Shown here: piece after piece, positions 57,611 to 64,000 of the stretch
How positions within the stretch are numbered: the first letter of the stretch is position 1
Layout: every line of letters begins with the position of its first letter
NCBI GenBank assembly: GCA_034401795.1
Contig: CM067366.1
Location: 76,222,207 to 76,286,206, forward strand
Source: Chaetoderma sp. LZ-2023a
Lineage: Eukaryota > Mollusca > Caudofoveata > Chaetodermatida > Chaetodermatidae
Direction: 5' to 3'
DNA length: 64,000 nt
Program-made: the position numbers and the translations under genes
The notes under the pieces: model-generated
What the model was told of the DNA's origin: nothing
Seen by the model: only the letters and a program-made list of their open reading frames with translations
The model's database searches: none

Positions 57611-60600
57611 TCAAGCTACTGTACAGGGAAGCTCAGCGCATTGACAGCTGTGCCTTGCCATGCATTCCATTTTGCATCGACAAACAATTAGTTCAACAAT
57701 ATACTCCGGAGCTAGACCCTCATTCATGAGTTTAGGAAGAAAGCAGCCCATCTCATCATTAATCCAGCTATTTCCAAAAGGTGATGCAAGTGTGAGATTT
57801 TGGTCCCTTACATGTTTTCAGATAAAGAATTGATAATTGGCTCTCTTGATATGGAGACGGGCACTGTCTTCTGTCGGTAGAAGTTGCTATCGAAATCCGT
57901 TTCGGTGATAAGTGTGTATCTTAGCAGATTCAAATTTGACGTAGCTTCTCCACAAAATAAACCAATAAATTTCATTAAGTCACCAATTGTGGCATCAGCA
58001 ATAATTGAACAGTCATTGCCAAGATTACTTAGGCCTTTTAGTTGGTCTTTATGTTTCGATAATGTAAGCAAAACCTTCTTCTTTCCAATACCATGTAAGC
58101 CGCTTGTGGAATCACACCCGGTCAATATGTGCATCGCTGGTAATAATTATCATACGTCAGATCCTCTGCCTTTAACATATTCATGTACAGGTACAAAGCA
58201 TACATTTTTTTCCTGTACGCATGTGGAACCAGAGCTCTTGAAGCTGTGCCCCTTTAAAGTGGTGCCAACATAACACTGGTACATCCGTGTCTGGACAAAA
58301 GATGATGATTCTCTTGAACTCCTTAGACATAAGAAAATTATATGTTAAGTATTCACAATGAACAAATATTCTGCTGTCAGCTTCTTCGTGGTCCGATTGG
58401 AGAGACAGCAGATCAGTCTCATTGACTGAGTTTGTGATCTGTACTGCTGATCCATCTTACGATGCTAGAATTAGCTCGTGGCCTGCTTTGAATTTCTCAC
58501 AGCAGTCAGAAAAAAGAAATGTTAACAAATTTGATTTCTTGTTGGCACTTGCTAGGTACCTTTTCAGACTGACTGGTAAGTTAGTCTCTCTGCTTTGAAG
58601 TTGTCTCTCTATTGCCCCCATTTCAGTTCAGCTCTTTCACCTGATTTGATGGAAGCAGCTGCATCATATCTATCTGGAACAACATGGACATGATTAGCGA
58701 AAAGGAATTTAGCCAGAATTGTTGCTCCAAGTCTGTCAGACATTTCACCGAATGTTGTCATCTTGCCTTTTGTTACCATCTGAATTAATGCTAAGAGGTC
58801 AACTATCTAAGCTGTGCTGGTTATAATTATCCATTGGAAGTAATTTTTGTGCCAACTTGTCCATATCTAACTCTCTTAGTAACACGCTTTTGTTTGTTTT
58901 TCCGTCGAGAGCAGCCCATATTAGCTAGTGAAAGAGGAACTGGTGCAAGCTCATATGACTGTACTAGCTTTAGATCAATTTCACGGGTCTGATACTGTCA
59001 GCAGTTGACTATATACGTGCCCATCAATGTTCAGTGTGTTTACTGTCTGCTTTCCTTTTGTCAGTTTTAGCGGCTTGTTCAGACTTTCAAAAGTTTGCAA
59101 CTTCATTTTCATCACAGGGCTCCAGAAATCATCTTCCCCATCTATAATTTTCTTTTCCACAAATACTTTCACAGACTTTTGCCCTTGTTCTTTAGCAGTA
59201 AGTAATGAATTGGTAACATTAACTGACTATATTTATTGGAGGCATTTTCTCTCCGTCGTCTGAAATGAAATCAAAAGGATTGACCATTTTCGTTTTGATA
59301 GGCTTAAGGATACTCTCTATATCGGCTTCCGCTCTCCAATTTATGTGACCCAAGGGCATTATGAAAATTTGAAGTCATGGTAATTCCACTCATGACCCGA
59401 AGGCTGTGGTTTCTGCAGACATCATATGAGCTGTGAGTGTTCATCTGTCTCTGGACTCACCACTTCCAGACACACCAATGATCCCTCCTTTCGTTTTAGA
59501 ATCACTATTCAGTGTTCGCTCCAATGCCATATCTGGTAAAACAGAATTAAAGGAGGATTCCGATGATGACCTTGATACTGCATGTGCTCTATTCTCAGTA
59601 AACTCTCTATGAGCAAGTGGAGAGACCTCTGGAAGCATCTCCATGTCAGTGACGTACACAGTGCCCCGCTTAAAATAATGAAATTAATGATTAAATTAAT
59701 GATCAAATGCTCTATCATAAGGCAATATCGAAATAAAGGTTTTGAGGTGCAAGGGCCAGTTTGCATCTATATCACATGAAATGAAGTCTAGGACGAGCCA
59801 CACCATATCCTAGTATTCATTCCAAAACTGAAATAATGCTGAAGATTTGGTGCCATCTTCTTTATATTAGCTGTATAGTTGATCGAGCTCTGAAAGTAGA
59901 GCACGAAGTTACATAGCTTGCTGTCGTATTTCCACTCATTGTTAAAATACATAATTGTGCCCTTGTTGGAATCCCTTGAGCAAAATGGCTTTCTTTTCAT
60001 CGATACACTTTATCAACATTTTATCCAATAGCTCTTGCTATTGCAGCCAATCCAAAAAAGATGCCCACTTTAATCTTTCAAATGCCTCGAGAACCAAGTC
60101 ATGAGCTCTCATAGATCGATTATAGTGTGTTCCACTAATTATCTTTGTAGCAACCACAGATGCCACTCTTAATCCATATATCCTCTAAGTCTGATTTTTC
60201 CATACGCTTACCAATCAAACCAAACCGAAGGACTACATTTTCCAATTCTGGTGACACGGCCATTGTATGCGCTTCGTCAAAGATACTTACTGGATTCTCC
60301 TGTTTCAGGCTTTAATGGAATGTTTTGTTCAGGCTTTTCAAACAAGTATATACAGTGTGTGGCTCCTTAACTGATGCAGGGCTCATAGATGGGAAGCTAT
60401 TCCGGGTTGGATGAGAGTCATGGAATGAAGCTACTGCTTAAAATCCACTCCATCCAGGAACATATTTACTGTTTTGCTATTGGACTACTTCGGTGTTAAG
60501 TAGTTTGGGTGGTGTATTTCTCATAGCTATCCAAGCTTGTTCCATAACATTCTGTTCATAAAATGTATCTTTAGCCTTATGGAAGAATGTCGGTACCGGA

Positions 60601-61927
60601 CTATGCTGTTCGCTAGAATAGTTTGTTAATAACCCTATGCACAGTCAAATTGTTCTACGCTGTTTTGAGTCCAATATGTGGCAATCACCTCACACTCCAA
60701 ATGGTTTAAAATATGAGCATGGTGATTTAACAGTTTAATTATTTTCTTTCCACGTACCATCGATTTGATTGCCAGGCCAAGAGCTACATTTTTGGGGATC
60801 TTTTTCCTACATTATTACATGTTATAATATCCTGTCCAACAGCTATAACGCGTCTTTTCTCACTCTCCTTTAGACCAAGCATATCTTTAGCGTTTTCCAT
60901 AGTTAAATCTGAAATACTGAGAGGTTGTGTTTCACTCCATACCACATCCTTATCTCATTTCTTATTATAATAGCAGCATGATATAAAACTTGTGTATATG
61001 ATGGGTCAGTCTCAACTGGTGTCATCTGCTCGGAATTTGCGTCTATATTTTTCAGTTCAGCAACAAGATGTATTATTTCCCTAGCTTTTAGTGAAGAACT
61101 GCATTAATTCAGCCTTGTTTCTTTCATACTGGGGATGGAAAGTTATTCTATCCCCATACGTGTTAAGTAAACGTGTTTTTGAATTTTGAACTTTATACTT
61201 GTCTACTGTGTCTGAGTCTAACCCTGCATCATGCCATACGCCGCCGTCCACAAGAGCTTTATGGTCGATTTCATCGATCAGTTTCAGAAATGCTATATCA
61301 TACGCAGCTAGTCTGCTCTTTTCTCCTGCACCTGACTTAGATGATGACGCAATGATTGCGTACCTTTGGTAACATCCCCGGTGATACTTGACTTCAACTG
61401 CAACAAGATCCTCACCAAATATTCTTATAATCGTACTTTCTTCATTTCGATATTTAGCAGCATGCATCAGTGTGTCATAGACTTGCACAGTAACTACGTG
61501 TGTCAGATCTTTCTCCCCTTTACATTTGATCAACACACTAAGCTCAACGTCCAATATGTTGGTTTATTTAAACTTTGCCGTTCTACTAATGCAGAAGGCT
61601 CAGCCATAATGGGCACAGGTTGCACTGTTGCTATATGTGCAATATTAACATCACTAGTGTATGCACTATGACATGATTTGTGCCATTTCACAGTTCCAAT
61701 TAGAAACGAATTAAGATAATTTATGTCTGGTTCAATGCGCCAGAATAGTTCATCTTTCCTAAATTTGGATCATTCATTAAATTTGGTCACGGATGCTGCA
61801 TAGTACCCGTCTGAAGTTTTTCACTTTTCTGAATTGTTTGACATTTAATGCATTTGTCATAGTTTGTACACAGTCTCTGCCGCTTAAGCTTTAGCTTAAT
61901 ACCAGGACTACTTTCAGTAGGCGCCAT
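57611..61927 (-). pseudogene. Decayed FEN1/XPG-like multidomain gene
   Basis: Almost the full gene can be traced on the minus strand through many stops and frameshifts. The ATG at 61927 starts MAPTESSPGIKLKLK, with CTNYDKCIKC (Cys pairs). EVKYHRGCYQRY lies near 61370 and VLRFGLIGKRMEKSDLEDIW near 60200. The middle has MALERTLNSDSK, then KGGIIGVSGSGE (about 59460-59530). Nuclease-like motifs follow in FEN1 order: XPG-N-like HVVPDRYDAAASIKSGE (58630-58690), XPG-I-like DHEEADSRIF (58376-58393) and FCPDTDV (58283-58303), then the H2TH-like LTGCDSTSGLHGIGKKK (about 58080-58130). A Cys-rich tail, CRCKMECMARHSCQC, ends at a stop, 57611-57613. I recognise this as a high-copy invertebrate family of unknown role; the nuclease reading is my inference from motif order. 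Whether it is mobile is open. Confidence 0.68.
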
Positions 61928-61929
61928 TG

Positions 61930-63085
61930 TACCACAGGCAAAAGATAAATAAGTATTCAAGTTTTTATATAGTTAATTGCAATAACGGTATTTTAATATT
62001 TCTATTTACATTATATTACGAGAATGCATATTAATAACTGGGATAACATGGAGTATTTCATACATAGACAAAACATCCGTTGTTATAGCATTTATGAATT
62101 AGCAGCCGAGCCGACAGCACGTACGTGTTCGAATAAATTGTGAAAGTTGGAAAATTATGTGTGCGTATACGCAAATTACGTAAGAGAACATTTTATAAAA
62201 TTACCCGAGACTATTTATTACTGATAATGTCATGCACAAATGCGTAATAATTATCCCCATTTTGATGGGTCTTTTTGTAATTTATCTAAAGTACATATGA
62301 TTATCCTTTAAGTGATGATAGGAGACGTTTGTTAACACAATTTGGGGTATAAAATACAGTTTCGTGCTTATTAGGAACCGGAGTGATGGATACTTCTATA
62401 TTCGATACATATCTCCAGGTACGGATGTTTGAACATCTCCCAGTAATTATGGCCCACTTGATTAGCTTTACTGCCACCATGGCATTGACTACCGAGATGT
62501 ACAGAATAACCCTGTATGTGTCAAAATGTGTTAGCTTTCAAAGTAAACGGAATCAACATTGCAGGCCATGGGCACCCGGACTATTCAGTTAGAACTCGCT
62601 GCGGATTTGAAGACCAATTTGACTAAGTTGTTGATTACTAAGGCACTAACAACTTTGACGAATAGTTGTTGTCCATGCTAACTAAGTATAATGAGTATAG
62701 GTCTAAATACTAAATGAATCTGAACGAAATATTTAGCGAAGCTAGGCCATGTACATTTCTGTTCGATAAATGCATTTCAAACAGATGCGCAATCTGTCAA
62801 CGAAACCAACACGCTGTTCGGTAATCATTCATTCTTCGAAAGAAAGCTCACATACGCCTATGTTCACTCTACCTGCATAGTAAGATATGGTTGTCAGTTG
62901 ATTGTGTGCGTGTGCCTAGCAATTCAATTATGCTGTTGGTGCCTTAGGAATCCACAACTCACCGAAAAATTGTTCTTCAAATCCGTAGTGTGATGATGGT
63001 TTTAGAATATATAGATTGACAGCTGTTAAAGCAACACATTCTATTCAAAGTTGTATGAAATCCGTAGCAAGCAGCAACCGCATTA
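61930..63085. other. No recognised gene or element
   Basis: A+T-rich sequence upstream of the nuclease-like pseudogene. A weak hairpin (AAGTTGTTGATTACTAAGGC with mirror TAACAACTT, 62625-62660) recalls the F5 core. A 69-codon frame at 62383-62592 has no recognisable motif. Confidence 0.5.
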
Positions 63086-63089
63086 CCTA

Positions 63090-63206
63090 CTAATTATGTT
63101 GATACTAATTTGGCTGTCTGTTGTTGCTGTTACTGATAGCAACAATTTTCACTCAAATTATTGTCAAAGTATATACAGCTTTTTCGTATTTTCTGTTGGA
63201 AATTGA
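63090..63206 (-). mobile_element. F5 palindromic repeat, inverted copy
   Basis: Reverse complement gives CAATTTCCAACAGAAAATAC, GTATATACTTTGACAATAAT, AATTGTTGCTATCAGTAAC, CAAATTAGTATCAAC and ATAATTAGTAGG, matching 56317-56428 end to end. Confidence 0.65.
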
Positions 63207-63786
63207 CACACGTTTGCTGAAGCAAGAACAGTTTTGAAGTGCAGGCCTTTGAATATAATAGTGCCGTGAATATGTCCTATGCGTGTGTTTATGCTTCCAG
63301 AGCTGTCGGACAAATGGCCAGTTGCAAGTGTAGACAGGTTCTTTTTGTTTGAGAAATCCTGGCAGAGACAGACAATAGACTACACGAATATGGCGTCCAC
63401 TCGTTACAACGATTATGAATTCAGGGCATTGCAGGCTGAGTAGCATTGTATGCTGGGTAAATTGAAGAGATCAACACACATTTCATATCTCGTGCGCAGG
63501 TTCTTTAGTTAATGGGACAGGAGAACGTTAATTCACATCAGTTTGATCTTATTATAGCTAGCTTCAAATTATATTTACCAAACGCGAATCAGTGTGTGAT
63601 GCTTCTGTCTACTTTCCAAAGTGCACAACATGTTAAAACGCTGTAAAACCTGTTCAATGCTACCTTGACACGTTCCTTTGTCACGGACGTTGTGCCATAA
63701 CTCTGGTATCGGTGGCTTTCGCAATGTGTGCCTGGGCTGTTGGCCGGGTGGATTATGTAACTAGACATATGCACTCGCATGCACAT

Positions 63787-63990
63787 TTAACGCTTTCATG
63801 ACGAGACCGGCCCAAACTGGCCTCTGCAGTGGTCTTGAGGAATGTTCATGTGGAGGCCAAGGGAAGACTATTTAAAAAAATGTAACCACTGAAATTACTG
63901 GCTCGGTAACCGAGCCAGCCATTCCAGTAGTCACTTTTCAAAAATACTCTTCCCTTGTCATGCAAATGAACATTCAATAAGGAAATTTGT
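63787..63990. mobile_element. F4-type element at window edge
   Basis: TTAACGCTTTCATGACGAG at the left. Core ACCACTGAAATTACTGGCTC/GGTAACCGAGCCAGCCATTC with inner arms AAGGGAAGACTATTT and AATACTCTTCCCTTG. CATTCAATAAGGAAATTTG reaches the edge. The clearest F4 core in the window. Confidence 0.72.
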
Positions 63991-64000
63991 CGATGTTCTT

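Noticed and set aside
62383..62592. Possible third receptor exon (AG|GAACCGGAGTGATGG to CTCCAG|GTACGG)
   Set aside because: Splice-like ends and phase fit, but the translated sequence lacks the PxxVGxxxxxxSI and SEVxMDYT residues expected after the RLRPxF segment.

Overview
This is eukaryotic (metazoan) DNA, A+T-rich and gene-poor, and built largely from transposable elements and simple repeats. The two-exon start of a Cys-loop receptor gene with GT/AG introns, the non-LTR retrotransposons, the tRNA-like SINEs, the Tc1/mariner copy and very long dinucleotide and tetranucleotide arrays fit an aquatic invertebrate. A mollusc or other lophotrochozoan is my best guess, from resemblance to element families I remember; the sequence alone does not settle it. 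No prokaryotic operons, rRNA genes or CRISPR arrays were seen.

Host gene. The only host gene I can support is on the + strand. A 95-nt exon at 44145-44239 encodes the N-terminal extracellular segment typical of GABA-A/glycine-type Cys-loop receptors. An upstream exon (38772-38872) with a signal-peptide-like reading frame ends in a phase that joins to it. Everything downstream of 44240 is probably inside its second intron. The candidate 5' region (37200-38771) is unusually free of mobile elements.

Layout. 1-9270 and 19898-26535 are two collinear, diverged copies of one segment. They differ by datable events: a SINE only in the first copy, a 601-bp TTAA element only in the second, and a 2.8-kb deletion with TTTC microhomology in the second. 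10312-11541 (minus) is a decayed DDE-transposase-like gene interrupted by a (TG)n array. 12000-19000 is mostly unrecognised. 28310-31000 (minus) is a 5'-truncated LINE. 31700-36900 and 40300-50700 are packed with one fold-back family. 52533-54612 is a fold-back copy split by a Tc1/mariner element. 54735-55930 is a 52-bp minisatellite. 57611-61927 (minus) is a decayed long gene with FEN1/XPG-like nuclease motifs; a fragment of the same family lies at 40745-41195.

Element families, named here for convenience. F1 is a ~400-bp fold-back element with ends like CAATGGACCTTTCCAGTTT, a long central palindrome around GGCAGCAACAGC, and several TGACGTCA (CRE/ATF) sites in one half; about 27 full or partial copies. 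F2 is a 220-335-bp element in TTAA sites with AGGTGCATATTCAC ends. F3 is a 601-bp element in TTAA sites, two copies. F4 is a TTAA-flanked element with CCCCTCTTGTG or CCCTTTAATGA ends and a GACTGGCTCGGTTACCGAG core. F5 is a ~115-bp repeat with a palindrome related to F1; its two copies lie in opposite orientation on either side of the nuclease-like gene.

Because elements are nested and the long segment is duplicated, many insertions can be ordered: F2 before the duplication; SINE and F3 after it; Tc1/mariner after an F1 copy. Boundaries were read by eye and are good to roughly 5-20 bases unless a target-site duplication fixes them.
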